Source: Porphyra umbilicalis
Lineage: Eukaryota > Rhodophyta > Bangiophyceae > Bangiales > Bangiaceae
Length of the DNA: 64,000 nt
Assembly: GCA_002049455.2 (NCBI GenBank)
Contig: KV918779.1
Coordinates: 418,511 to 482,510 of the forward strand
Direction: 5' to 3'
The notes beneath the pieces were generated by a model. It was not told the origin of the DNA. It ran no database searches and saw only the letters and a program-made list of their open reading frames with translations. The translations under genes and the position numbers were made by a program. The first letter of the stretch is position 1. Each line of letters begins with the position of its first letter. Shown here in pieces: positions 22,338 to 33,089 of this stretch.

Positions 22338-23831
22338 TTACGCTGTGGGATCTGCCGCAGCCACGGCGGTGCTTGTCGCTTCTGAAGCCGCCAACCACGC
22401 AGCTCTGGCTGACTCGAGCTCCTGCTCCGTCATTGGGACGGTCTCATCAAATACGTCCCGGAGCGGCTTGTACGTGGTGAACAGGACAGCGCGCACACGA
22501 GTAGGGCGAATGCCGTCTGGGACGGCGCGCCACTGGAGCAGAAGACGCACCACATCCAGGTGCTTGGCCCGTGCCGCTACTCGGAGCGCGGTTGTCTTGT
22601 TGTTGACCAACGCGTCCACCGCCGCGCCCGCGCAGAGCAGCACTTCGGCCACCTCCTTGTGGCCCTTGCTCGCTGCCGAGTGCAGCGGCGTCCAGCCGTC
22701 CGAGTCCTGGGCGTCGACCGCCGCGTGGGCCCGCAGCAGCAGGTCCGCCACCTCCTTGTGGCCCTTGCTAGCTGCCGAGTGCAGCGGCGTCCAGCCGTCC
22801 GAGTCCTGGGCGTCGACCGCCGCGTCGGCCCGCAGCAGCACGTCGACCACCTCATTGTAGCCAGTGGAAGCCGCCCAGTGCAGCGGCGTGCTGCCGGTCG
22901 AGGTCTTGGCGTCGACCGCCGCGTCAGCCCGCAGCAGCACGTTCGCAACCTCCTTGTAGCCATTGAAAGCCACCCAGTGCAGCGGCGTCCAGCCGTCCGA
23001 GTCCTGGGCGTCGACAGCCGCGTCGGCCCGCAGCAGCACGTCCACCACCTCCGAGTGGCCGTTGTAAGCCGCCATGCGCAGCGGCGTCCAGCCGTTCGAG
23101 TCCTGGGCGTCGACCGCCGCGTGGGCCCGCAGCAGCACGTTCACAACCTCCTTGTAGCCATTGGAAGCCGCCCAGTGCAGCGGCCTGAGGCCGGCGAAGG
23201 TCTTGGCGTCGACCGCCGCGCGGGCGCCCATCAGAACTTCCGCGACCTCCTCGTTGCCATTATAGGCCGCCCTGTGCAACGGTGTCCAGCCGTCCGAGTC
23301 CTGGGCGTCGACCGCCGCGTTGGCCCGCAGCAGCGCGTCCGCCACCTTCTTGTAGCCATTGAAAGCCGCCCAGTGTAGCGGCGTCCTGCCCGTTAAGTCC
23401 TGGGCGTCGACCGCCGCGTGGGTGTGCAGCAGCGCGTCCGCCACCTCCTCGTGGCCCTTGTAAGCCGCCGCGTGCAGCGGCGTCCAGCCGTCCGAGTCCT
23501 GAGCGTCGACCGCTGCATTGGCCCGCAGAAGCACCTCCGCAACCTCCTTGTGGCCGCTGAAAGCCGCCGAGTGCAGCGGCGTCCTGCCATTTGAGTCCTG
23601 GGTGTCGACTGCTGCGTGGGCGTGCAGCAGCACGTCCACCACACTTTTGTTGCCGTTGCTAGCCGCCCTGTGCAGGATGGTCTCGCAAGAGGATCCGCCG
23701 GCATAAAACACCACACCCGGATAAAAGTTCACTGCAGCCTCTAGTGCTGTCGCGTTGTTGGCCGCCATCATCAGAAAGGCGTGTCCAACCGCCTGGCGCA
23801 TCCTCTCGGTGCTCGTTGACCCGCCCGCCAT
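22338..23831 (-). CDS. Ankyrin-repeat protein, 12 repeats
   Basis: The frame encodes about 497 residues from ATG 23831 (MAGGSTSTERMRQAVGHAF). It stays open upstream to 23975, but that extension is Arg/Pro-rich and improbable. After about 48 residues come 12 consecutive 33-residue ankyrin repeats (about 23687-22499). Each has the G-TPLH-AA-GH-EVV-LLL core followed by AAVDAQDSDGW. Repeats 2 to 10 are very alike, also at DNA level (99-bp period). The last two diverge and cap the array. The C-terminus (TVPMTEQELESARAAW...) is an Ala-rich helix. No signal peptide or membrane segment is visible. Ankyrin arrays bind other proteins; the partner cannot be told. The near-identity of the units points to recent internal duplication. 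No intron is needed. Confidence 0.88.
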   Translation of the reverse strand: MAGGSTSTERMRQAVGHAFLMMAANNATALEAAVNFYPGVVFYAGGSSCETILHRAASNGNKSVVDVLLHAHAAVDTQDSNGRTPLHSAAFSGHKEVAEVLLRANAAVDAQDSDGWTPLHAAAYKGHEEVADALLHTHAAVDAQDLTGRTPLHWAAFNGYKKVADALLRANAAVDAQDSDGWTPLHRAAYNGNEEVAEVLMGARAAVDAKTFAGLRPLHWAASNGYKEVVNVLLRAHAAVDAQDSNGWTPLRMAAYNGHSEVVDVLLRADAAVDAQDSDGWTPLHWVAFNGYKEVANVLLRADAAVDAKTSTGSTPLHWAASTGYNEVVDVLLRADAAVDAQDSDGWTPLHSAASKGHKEVADLLLRAHAAVDAQDSDGWTPLHSAASKGHKEVAEVLLCAGAAVDALVNNKTTALRVAARAKHLDVVRLLLQWRAVPDGIRPTRVRAVLFTTYKPLRDVFDETVPMTEQELESARAAWLAASEATSTAVAAADPTA

Positions 23832-23975
23832 CGTGTGGCCGTCTCCCGTGGCGTGCCCCCGATCCTGGTAGCTCCCGTCCCGCGCGCGTGGTGGTGGCTG
23901 CGGACGCGGCCGACCCGCGCGGGCGGTGGTTTGTCGAGGAGTGGCGCGCGACGCCAAGGCCCGCAGCCACGGCAA

Positions 23976-25757
23976 CGGCAGCGTCCGCGGCGGGCAGTGG
24001 CGGCGTCAGCCGCTGGCAATAGCAGACGGGGGGACGGCCGCCGACAGCGTGCGCCGTGGTCGGGGGGGGGGTCGCGACGGAGACGGAGCACGGGATCGCC
24101 AGACGCGTGTCCTACAGAGATACAAGATGGGCTGCTGCGCAGCACGGGCTCGAGCGCTCTTGATGTATAGGGTGGGGGCTGGAGCTGGCGGACCCGGTGC
24201 ACGGGGTCCAGCAAGGTCTACTCTTCACGCCCCTCGGGCAGTGCCATTCGCGCCCCGCTGGCCCCGCACGGCTCGGTATAAGTACACGTGTGCTGACCGC
24301 GGAGGACAGGCCCCCCACGCCGTGGGGTCTATAGCTGGTCGAATGATTGGCCCACATCGACCGAGACGGTGTTGACCGCTCCGTCTGCGCCAACGTCATC
24401 ACTCTAATTTCGATTTCGCCCGGAGGCTGTGCCTTAACGGCGCGTGCACGTGAACGTGATTCGGTCCGAATATGGATTCAAGTCCGCCACGCACGCGTGA
24501 ATCGACTACGGCTGTCTTTGAATGGTCATCAAAACTGTCGTGATGAGACCGCTCGAAACACGGCATCTGGAGTGCCCACCTCACATCGATCGCAAGGAAC
24601 AATTTTGGACACATCACGCCTGCAAGCTAGCTTGTGCTACACCTGTTCATAATTCCAGCATGCCACGTGGACGGAAACACCGCACTGAACGAGCTGCACA
24701 CCGAGGGTCTTCAAGCGTACATTTCCTCATGCGTATTCGCGTGTACATTTTTCTAGTATGTACCCGAACGCTTGACTGTCGCAGCACACAAGGATGTACG
24801 CTACTCTGTAATTTTGCCCATTCCAGGCACGTGCGTGTAATACCCTGGCCGCGAGCGCACAAGGGGGCATGTACAGCCACGTTGTCATGGTGGGGGGGGC
24901 GTGGGGCGGGGAAAGGGGTGCCGCCTTTGCCACCGCAGCGGCGGCGGCCCGCCGGCGACGCGCGACGCCCACGGGCGGGGCCGTCACTCCGCCGCGCAGC
25001 GCACCTGCGCACGGCGGGCGGGGCGGCCGACACGGCGCACGGGTGGGCGGGTGGGACCGACCGCCGCGCGACGGGGCGCTTCTAACCGCGCCGCTAGATC
25101 ATCTAGCGGCGGTTGCTGACGCCATGATGGCGTCAGCAACCGCCGACGCGCCACCGCAACAGAAGCCCGCGTTCGTTGCTAGCCCCCCCTGGACAAGAGC
25201 AGAAGGAACAAGAATGGAGAAAGTGTGTACTTGAGCTGGGGAAGCACGACATGAGGTCGGGAAACAGTGCAATCGCGCATCCGCCATTGGCCTGTGAAGC
25301 GTACCTGATGCGACTTGTAGTCACGTCACCCTCCAGCCAAGTCCGATTTCCCTACCAGGGTAGCTGCAACCGCTTTGCAACTTGCATTTCTTGGAGATCA
25401 GCCATACCTGTGACAAATTGTTCGCTCAACTTGTGTCTCATGCCGGGCCGTGGGCATAGGGTCTCTCGACAAAAGCAAATACGACAGGGATCTTTCTGTG
25501 CCGTGTCCACGACAAGGATGTGACGCTGCGGGCGGCGGTCGCACCACGTGCGCGACCACACTGTCGATCTCGCCACTCTAGCCGTCGGCTACAGCGCGTT
25601 GCGTGTCGCTGCTGGTGCCGCTTTCCTCCCTCCTCCCTCGTCGAGCGGCAGGCAGGCCTCTGCCTGCCTGCCTTGCCACCCTTTCCCTACCGCAGCTCGC
25701 TGCTCTGCGTGCCCTTTCCCCCCCTCGAGCTCTCCGCGCCTCCCACCGACACCCGCC
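23976..25757. other. Intergenic region between ankyrin gene and synthetase
   Basis: No protein-like frame. The ankyrin gene (minus) and the synthetase (plus) diverge here, so promoters for both may lie inside. A CGGTATAAGTACACG sequence near 24272 looks TATA-like, but its orientation does not fit either start well. Strong inverted repeats at 25089-25145 are listed separately. Confidence 0.5.
25089..25145. repeat. Two overlapping perfect inverted repeats
   Basis: First: CGCCGCTAGAT, one base, ATCTAGCGGCG (25089-25111). Second: CGGCGGTTGCTGACGCC, five bases, GGCGTCAGCAACCGCCG (25107-25145). They share the CGGCG at 25107-25111, so only one hairpin can form at a time. No T-run follows. The function is unknown; a transposon end or a folded RNA is possible. 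Confidence 0.8.
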
Positions 25758-28090
25758 ATGACCACGGGCGGGGCGCAGACGGCGGCGTTTGCGGCGCCGC
25801 CGCTGACGGCCGCCACCCCCCGCCATGCGTGGGCGCGCGGCACCGCCGTCAGTGCCCGCCCCGCCCGCCCCGCCGCCGTCGTCCGCCGTCGCGCGGGCGC
25901 GGCGCCGGTCGTGGCGGTCGTCGAGCCGCCGGCGGCCCCCCCCGCGGCGCCGCCGGTCACCCCCCCCCCGCCGCCCTCACCGCCGAGTCGGGGCTGCCGT
26001 CGCTCGTCGACGGACAAGGGCGGCCCATTGCCGGGGACCCGCGGTACCCCTTCCCGGCCACCCACCCGGTCGCCGCGGAGCTGCAACGCGACGCGGCGGC
26101 GTGGCCGTCGGTCCCCCACCTGTGGGCGTCTGTGGCGGCCAAGCACGGGGACAAGGTGGCGGTCATTGACCCGCACCAGGCGGGGGGGGCCGCCGCCGCC
26201 GCACGACCGGGAGCGGTGGATACGAGCCGCCTGACGTACGCGGAGCTCGCCGACCTCGTTGGCGTTGCGACGGCGGGGTTGCGGCAGCTCGGCGTGCGGC
26301 CGGGGGAGCACGTGGCGCTGTTTGCGGAGAATTCCGCGGCGTGGCTGGTCGGCTGGAACGCCATTGCGGCGACGGGCGGCGCGTCGGCGGTGCGAGGGGT
26401 GGCGGCCCCGCTCCCCGAACTCGCCTACATTTACGGCCACTCGCGGGCGGTCGGGCTCGTCGTCCAAGACGCGGCACTGCTCGCCAAGCTGACGACCGTC
26501 CTCGACCCGGCGGCGGTGCGGTTCATCGTTGTCTTGACCGGGTCGGCGCCGGAGGCGATGCCACCGGGGTGGACGGGTGTGCCGATGCACTCATTTGGGG
26601 ATTTGATCGCTCTCGGCCGCAACTCGTCGCACTCCCGGTCGCCTGAAGGCGGCCGCACCGACACAGCCACCCTCCTCTACACGTCGGGGACGACGGGTAA
26701 GCCCAAGGGGGCGCTCCTCACCCACGACAACATCCTCTCGCAGGTGTCGCAGCTGTCCATGGGCGCCGCGGACCCGCTGCCGGGCCAGGTGTTTGTGTCG
26801 GTGCTCCCCTGCTGGCACGTCTTTGAGTTGACCGCCTCCCTCTTTTGTTTCTCCAAGGCGGTGACGACTGTCTACTCGTCGGTGCGACACTTTAAGGAGG
26901 ACCTGGCGGCGTACAAGCCCCACATCCTCGTTGCCGTGCCGCGGGTGTTTGAGTCTCTCCATGCGACAATCACCAAGCGCCTGTCGGCAGCGTCTGCGGT
27001 ACGCAAGGCCATCTTCCGCTTTGCGTCGCGCGTCGGCAAGTGGAACGTTGCTCTGCGGCGTCTGCTCTACGGTCTCTCCTTGTACGCGCCGGCGCGCCCG
27101 TCGCTGCCGATGCGCCTGCTGCTGGCGGTGGCCATTGCGCTGCTCGCACCGCTCGTCACCCTCACCGACAAGCTCGTTTGGTCGAAAATCCGGGCCGCGA
27201 CGGGCGGCCGCGTGTCGGTCGTTGTTTGCGGCGGCGGCATCCTGTCGGGGTACCTCGAAGAATTTTTCGAGATGGCGGGCGTGCCGATCTTTGTCGGCTA
27301 CGGCTCGACGGAGACGTCGCCGGTCGTCACCAACCGGTGGGCTCAACACAACGTGCGGGGGTCGGCGGGGCTAGCCTGCCCGGGCACCGAATACAAGCTC
27401 GTCGACCTCGACACGCGCGTGCCGGTGCCGCACGGCACTACTGGTGCGCTGCTCGTGCGCGGCCGCCAGGTGTTTTCTGGCTACTATGACAATGAGGAGG
27501 CGACGGCGGCGGCATTCGACGCGGAGGGGTACTTTGACACGGGGGATTTGGCATGGCTCGGCCCCGCGGGGGATATGGTCATCACGGGGCGCTCCAAGGA
27601 CGTGGTCGTCCTCTCGTCGGGCGAAAACGTCGAGCCGGGGCCGATCGAGGACGCGATCGCCGAGTGGGACGCGGTCGACCAGGTGATGCTTGTCGGCCAA
27701 GACCAGCGCGCACTCGCCGCGCTCGTCGTTCCCCGACTCGACGTGCTCGTTGAGATGGGCGCCATTGACGGCTCGCGGCGGGCGGAAATCGAGGGCCTGG
27801 TCGGCACCCCCGCCGGGCAGGCGGCGCTGCGGCGCATCGAGACCGAGCTGTCGGCCACGCCCGCTGTGCAGGCCGCCTTTAAGTCAGGCATAGCCGAGCG
27901 CAACACTGCGCGGCGCTCGTACTCCAAGAACACGGACCGGGTGTCGGCAGTGTACCTGCTCCTCGAGCCGATGACTGTCGAGAATGGGATGATGACGCAG
28001 ACGCTCAAGATTAAGAAGCCGGTCGTCGCTGAGACGTATGCGCCGCAGATTGACTCGCTGTTTGCCCGCCTACATCCAGCTTTGGTGTAG
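25758..28090 (+). CDS. Plastid-type long-chain acyl-CoA/acyl-ACP synthetase
   Basis: An AMP-forming acyl-activating enzyme: fatty acid plus ATP gives acyl-AMP, then a thioester. Motifs: P-loop TSGTTGKPKG (26681-26710), GYGSTETSP (about 27298), YFDTGDL (about 27532), GRSKDVVVLSSGENVEPG (about 27588). The linker and C-terminal half resemble the cyanobacterial/chloroplast synthetase group (slr1609, AAE15/16). There is no intron over 2.3 kb. I chose ATG 25758 (MTTGGAQTAAFAAPP) because it sits in a good start context and begins an Ala/Arg/Pro-rich, acid-poor leader like a plastid transit peptide. That leader is one frame off the enzyme: the phases join at a run of 10 C (25960-25969), where 11 would restore one ORF. 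This is a homopolymer miscount or a real frameshift. Likely role: fatty-acid activation at the plastid (inference). Downstream neighbours are transposons. Confidence 0.9.
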
Positions 28091-29537
28091 GCCTGGGGGG
28101 GTGGGCGGACGGGGGGGGGGGAGGGCTGGGGGCTGGGAGGAAAGACGGGGGGCGGAGGGTTGCTGGCTCGCGCCCCTTGCTTTTGCCCGTTTCTGCGTGA
28201 ACACTTGACGAGCTCCGTTTGATGCGAGGGTCCCTCCTTGAATTTTTAGCGAAGCTTCTAGTAGGGATCCATTCGTGTTCTCAACGCTCAGGCAGCCACG
28301 TTGCATAGAATGGATGGCCCTGGTCGATTTGATGGTCACCCTCTAGGCCATTTGATTGGATGGTCCCATCTGCAGGCCCAATCAAGAATATCCACGTTTC
28401 AGCATTCGATGGCTCACGATCGCTCTGGTCCAGATGGATTACACACGCAAGCGATTACAGATTCCGCCAAAAGCGATTACAGATGCCTTCGGGGAACCCC
28501 CACTGTACAGTATACACTCCACACCAAGGCCCAGAAATGGTCAGCAGCGCGCCTCTTTGCGGCAGTGTCAGCACTGCCTCTCCGCTCTCTCCCGTCGTTT
28601 CGCCATCTTGTCATCTGGCCCCTCCGTCGGGCCTTTCACACCACCACTCCATCGTCGTCACCGCACCGCCATGCTCTCTCTTCGACGCGCGCGCCGCATC
28701 CGCTCCTTCTCCACATCCGCCCCTTTTTTTGCCCCCCCCCCTCCCCCTTTCTTTGCGCCCGCGCGCCGCATCTGCCCCATTCTTTGCCCCCCTCCCTCCC
28801 CCCATCCGCACGTCATGCAAGTCGCGCTGTACTGACGTTCGTTTTTTTCCTCCATGTGTTTCACGTCCTTCCCCGTTCCCCCCCCCGGCCCCTGCCGGAG
28901 TGTTTACTCATCTCTTGTTCATTTCATGAGGCATCTGGCGGCCTCCGCTGTCGACCTCCCCCTGCGTGTGGCGGCGCGCCGGGTGCTGTGCTTGTTTGCT
29001 TTGCTGACCATTGCTTTATACTGAGAACCATACGACAAAGATGAAGATATCAAATGGGGACCGACAGTGGGGACGCGACAACTGAAGAAGAGAAAAAGAC
29101 ACAGCGACAACTGGGTATGAAAAAATGGACCCAAAGCCATGGTGGTCACAAGAGCAAAGGGACAGGACGACTAGCCGCCATTACAGTGACGAAGCTCGGA
29201 ATTCTATGACAGCATCGAAAAGACATTCTCCCTCAATGTATTGCTGCTCCCCCAACTTTGTCCTCATCGGCCAAGACCGGGACTGCTTTGTAAAACAGGC
29301 CAACCATTGGTCTAGAACAGCATCAAACAGCTGCTGAGTGCGTATCTTCGACGCGCCATTGGCTCTCCAACCGCCAGGTTCGTGCAGAATCGAGATTCTC
29401 CGTTTTCTGGAGATATTCTTCCTTTCTCAGTCGTCTCATGTGGTGAAGTAGCCCAGAGCAGGGAGTTATCGAGATTTTCTTCAGGATTCTCAAAGAATCT
29501 CAGAAAAACGAGTGCACCGATTGTGCGTTTGCGGGCC
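28091..29537. other. Intergenic region downstream of synthetase
   Basis: Less GC-rich than its surroundings, with pyrimidine-rich stretches at 28560-28900. No coding signal was found. The synthetase 3' UTR must lie at its start. Confidence 0.5.
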
Positions 29538-29564
29538 TAACCCGCACGGAGGGACCGGGATGCC
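29538..29564. repeat. 27-bp direct repeat, outer copy (DIRS-like end)
   Basis: Identical to 29997-30023 over 27 bases (starts TAACCCGCACGGAGGG). The copies are 459 bp apart and lie just beyond the 3' end of the recombinase gene. This fits the B1-A2-B2 arrangement of split direct repeats in PAT/Kangaroo-type DIRS elements, so it may mark the 3' end of the element. Confidence 0.6.
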
Positions 29565-29996
29565 TAAAGAACGTTTACGTCATGTGATTGGCTAAACTAC
29601 GTGACTAACTACGTGACTATCTGACGAGAGAAGAGCTAACAAGCTCCAGACAAACAAACACGAGAGGGAAGACAGAGGTCCCGAGCCGGGCGGCAGCCAA
29701 AGAGGGTAGGGTCGGGAGGGGAGCGCGAGAGGGAGGACGTGCGGCTCGTCGCCGCGCGGAGGGAGGCAGGCGTCGGCGGCGCCCAAGGGTGCCCGCCGAG
29801 CGGGGCGGTACCTTGCCGCCGACCGCTGCCGCCGCCGCCGCGACTCGGTGCCACCTCGTCCCGCGCCTCTGCCAAGCGGCAAGCAGCGGGGACGCGTAGA
29901 GCCCCCCAGACGCCCGACCGCCCGGCGCCAGTCAGTGGCACCCCCCCCAGGGAGACAGTGCTGCACTACCCAACAAGACATGGCTGACAGTGAGCA

Positions 29997-30023
29997 TAAC
30001 CCGCACGGAGGGACCGGGATGCC
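29997..30023. repeat. 27-bp direct repeat, inner copy
   Basis: Perfect copy of 29538-29564, 35 bp beyond the recombinase stop codon. It would be B1 of a split direct repeat. Confidence 0.6.
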
Positions 30024-30057
30024 CAAGAGAGGGAGTGAGCGCGCCCCGCCCGGTGGA

Positions 30058-31160
30058 TCAACCCCGCGGGAGGAAGCGATCGAAGAACCGGCGGGCGGCG
30101 GGACACGGGTCGACGAGCGCGTCAATGTAGTGCGTATGGGCAGTGACCGTGTCCCGACGGCTATGCCAAAGCAGGGCCACAATGCGCCCGTTCGGCACCC
30201 CCGCCGCGTACGCGGCCGTGGCCGCCCCGCCACGGGTAGAGTAGGGCGAGAAAAACGCCCCGACAGGGGCCGAAATTCCCAGAGAGGCGCACGCATCCGC
30301 GAGACAGCCCGCCATCTCGTCGCGCGTCGGCTGCCGGCGGGCACCGAGCTCACCGAACAGCGGCTGGTCGGGGCGAGCGCCCGCTGCAGCAAGCCAGGAA
30401 AGGCGGTCGCGGAGGAGGGAAAGCGGGAGGTCGGGTTCGACGGGCGCTGGGGGGATGGTGTACGTGAGCCGGTGGGCCCCCCGGCGTCGCTCCACATTCT
30501 TGTACCGGACGACTTGAAACTCGACGGCGCCATCGGCGCGCACGTGGACGTCGGCGACGGTCAGTCGCAGCAGCTCCGCCGTGCGGCGGAAGAACAGGAA
30601 CGCCGTGGTGCTGGTCGTCAGCCGGGTGCGCGTGGTCGGGCAGGTGGTTTTGGTCGCCGCGGCGGCGATGGACCAGTCGGCGGCGGCCGGGAACTTGGCG
30701 CGCTCGGGGGGCAGGGAGCCCGCCCGGTCCAACCAGCAGCGGGTGTAGCCTGTCCCCACAGACGAGAGAAAGGTGCCAGTGCCAGGGCGGGCGTAGCCGG
30801 CGGTCGCGTGCCGCGTGGTGATGGGGCTGAGGTAGGACTGGAGACTCGACGGTCGCACCGAGCCGCGGGAGTAGAGGGAAGCGAGGTAGGCCGCGACCGT
30901 GTCGGGCGTCGCTGGGAGCGCCGTCCGCCCGGTCGCCGCGCAGAACGAGAAAAACTGGCGCCAGTGCTGGTCGTACTTGGCCGCCGTGTCGGAGGTCAGC
31001 GACGACACATGCAGGTCGGCTGCGACTCGGGCGGCCGCATCGCCACCAAGGCAGCCTACGACGTTGGCGCGCACAAAGTCGCGCCAGCGGGCGGCGGCCA
31101 CGCCCTCCCGCCGTTCGTGAAGCGGAAAGCCGCCGTGCGCCACGCCGGGCTGGGGGTCGG
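30058..31160 (-). CDS. DIRS-type tyrosine recombinase
   Basis: A phage-integrase-like recombinase that would insert the circular DNA form of the element. The N-terminal DNA-binding part includes SLTSDTAAKYDQHWRQFFSF (about 31005-30945). The catalytic domain shows the first Arg in LFFRRTAELLRL (about 30590), SPYSTRGGAATAAYAAGVP (about 30255-30200) with the second Arg but Tyr where most relatives have His, and the nucleophile Tyr in AHTHYIDAL (about 30127). The end FFDRFLPRG precedes the stop at 30058. The frame stays open far upstream (to 34281), but above about 31160 it only shadows the RT and gag genes, so the start is an estimate. It overlaps the RT ORF by about 100 bp in another frame. No stop interrupts it, so this protein may be functional. 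Confidence 0.85.
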
Positions 31161-33089
31161 CGCGCGTCCGCGGCCGTGCGTGTAGTGCACGGCCGACCGC
31201 GGCAGGAAGCACACGGCGTCCGCCCGAGCACGCGCCCCCGCCCACCATGACTGGGCGCGCCACACGGGGAGCATTGCCACCACGTTGGCAGCGTCGCGCA
31301 CCGTCTTGCGGAGAAGCAAGGCCGCCTGGGAGAACGGGGGGTTCGCAAAGTTGCCCTCCCCCGCCCAGTCGTGGGCCCAGGCGTTGACCCCCTCGCAGCC
31401 CGGGTCCAGATGCCGGCTGTTGTAGCGCGGCAGCTGGGAGGAGTCCACCGACGCGAAGCGGTCGACCGTGCACGGCCCCCACGCCGCGTCCAGGGCGGAA
31501 AACACGACCGGACACAACCGCCAGTCGGTGCGGTCGGTGTCCCGCGACAGCCGGTCCGCGGCCACGTTGGCGACGGAGGGCAGCCAAGACGCGCGCACCC
31601 GCACCCCGAGGGACGCCAGGGTGGCGTGCAGCAGCCGCACCTCCTCCATGAGGCGGGGGGAACGGGAGCACATAGCGTTCAAGACGCCCATGGTGACGCG
31701 CGAGTCCGTGCGCACGTCGAGGACCGCCCCCGACGGGAACAGGTGCGAGAACGACCGGACTGCGTAGGGGACCGCCGTCAGCTCCTTCAAGTTGATGTGC
31801 GTGTCCGCCAGAGACCGGGCAAAGAAGCCCCGCGCCGGCACCGACCGCTGCCAAGTGGCGCCCCAGCCGTAGGGGCTGGCGTCGGTCGTCAGCTCCCCCG
31901 CCGCCGGCACATCCCACAGCGCCCGGCCGACGCCCGATGCCAAGCCCAAAGACGCCCACCACTGCAGGTCCCGCAGCCCCTGCGCGTCGAGGCGCGCGTC
32001 GCGCCGCCCCCCCCGGCCCCCGAGCGCGGTGTATAGGGAGCGCAGGCGGTAGCGGGCGAGGGGGACGGCGAGAAGGGTGGAGACCGCCAGGCCACAGAAC
32101 CGGCGGAGGCGGCCAGCGGGAACCCAGCGGCAATGGTGGGCAGAGTGGTGGCGGAGGCGGCGGGCAGCGTGGAGGGTGCGGTCGAGGCGGGCGGGGGGCA
32201 GGATGAGGAGGCGCCGGCGGGTGTCGACGACATAGCCCAGAAGGGGCAGAGAGGTCGTGCCGACGGCGGTCCCTTTGTCGGGGGCGACCTGGAGGCCAAA
32301 CGCCTCGAACATCTGCACCGCCGCGCGGCGCCCCGCGGTCGCCGCCGCCTTGGGCGCAGGAGCAAGCCCCGGCGGCGCCGCCCCAAAGTCGTCGATATAG
32401 CCGAGGGCGCGAGATCCGGCCGCTCGCAACGCCGAGAGGACTGGCCGGCAGAGCTTGGTCCAAGCCCACGGCGCCAACGACAGGCCAAAGGGCAGGACCT
32501 GGGCCTCGTACAACCGGCCCCCGACGCGGAAGACCAGGAGGCGCCGGACGTCCCGGTGGAGAGGCAAATGGTGGTACGCGGACTTGATGTCCCACGACAC
32601 CAAGTGGTCGTCCTTGACCAATTGCATCGCAAAGGACGCCAGAGACTCGTAGCGAAAAGGGCGTTTGGGCAAGAAGCGGTTGACATGCTTGTAATTGATG
32701 ACCAGCCGCGGCGCGTCGGGCAGGTTCGTCACAAACGCGTTCGCCACCCAAGGGGCCGAGCGCGCCTCCGCCCTCGAGAACCGAAGCAGCGAACCGCGCG
32801 CCGTCATCGCCGCCGCCTTGGCCAGCGCCCACGCCTCCCACTCCGCCGAGAGAGGCAACGGCTGCTCGCGGTACGGGGTGGGGTGGGAGAGCCAGGGCAA
32901 CTTGAGGCCATACCGGATCGACTGGACCACCCAGGGGGAGGCGCCCAGGGCGACCCAGTGGGGCAATGCCCGCCGCAGGGAGACGTGCGGCGGGATGGGG
33001 GGCGACGGCGGCACGGGCACCATGGAGGGCGTCCGCAAGTGTTTGGGGGGCCGCCGCCGCGACCGGGCCTTGGGTAGAGCAGGCGGCAT
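31056..33089 (-). CDS. DIRS reverse transcriptase, RNase H and methyltransferase-like protein
   Basis: ATG at 33089 (MPPALPKARSRRRPP); the frame extends slightly further to non-ATG codons. Order: RT (LVINYKHVNRFLP near 32700, DIKSAYHHLPLH near 32590, catalytic GYIDDF with YIDD at 32389-32400), RNase H (TTDASPYGWGATWQ near 31890, Asp at DVRTDSRVTMG near 31715), and an adenine-methyltransferase-like domain with NPPFSQAALL (NPPF at 31332-31343). Such a methyltransferase domain is typical of DIRS and PAT elements. The frame is open throughout, about 677 residues. It overlaps gag at its start and the recombinase at its end. RT copies the element RNA; the role of the methyltransferase is unknown. 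Confidence 0.9.
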   Translation of the reverse strand: MPPALPKARSRRRPPKHLRTPSMVPVPPSPPIPPHVSLRRALPHWVALGASPWVVQSIRYGLKLPWLSHPTPYREQPLPLSAEWEAWALAKAAAMTARGSLLRFSRAEARSAPWVANAFVTNLPDAPRLVINYKHVNRFLPKRPFRYESLASFAMQLVKDDHLVSWDIKSAYHHLPLHRDVRRLLVFRVGGRLYEAQVLPFGLSLAPWAWTKLCRPVLSALRAAGSRALGYIDDFGAAPPGLAPAPKAAATAGRRAAVQMFEAFGLQVAPDKGTAVGTTSLPLLGYVVDTRRRLLILPPARLDRTLHAARRLRHHSAHHCRWVPAGRLRRFCGLAVSTLLAVPLARYRLRSLYTALGGRGGRRDARLDAQGLRDLQWWASLGLASGVGRALWDVPAAGELTTDASPYGWGATWQRSVPARGFFARSLADTHINLKELTAVPYAVRSFSHLFPSGAVLDVRTDSRVTMGVLNAMCSRSPRLMEEVRLLHATLASLGVRVRASWLPSVANVAADRLSRDTDRTDWRLCPVVFSALDAAWGPCTVDRFASVDSSQLPRYNSRHLDPGCEGVNAWAHDWAGEGNFANPPFSQAALLLRKTVRDAANVVAMLPVWRAQSWWAGARARADAVCFLPRSAVHYTHGRGRAPTPSPAWRTAAFRFTNGGRAWPPPAGATLCAPTS

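Noticed and set aside
25520-25757. Upstream extension of the synthetase frame from 25520
   Set aside because: It starts at GTG and translates to Arg/Cys/Pro-rich sequence. The ATG at 25758 in the neighbouring phase gives a plausible transit peptide.
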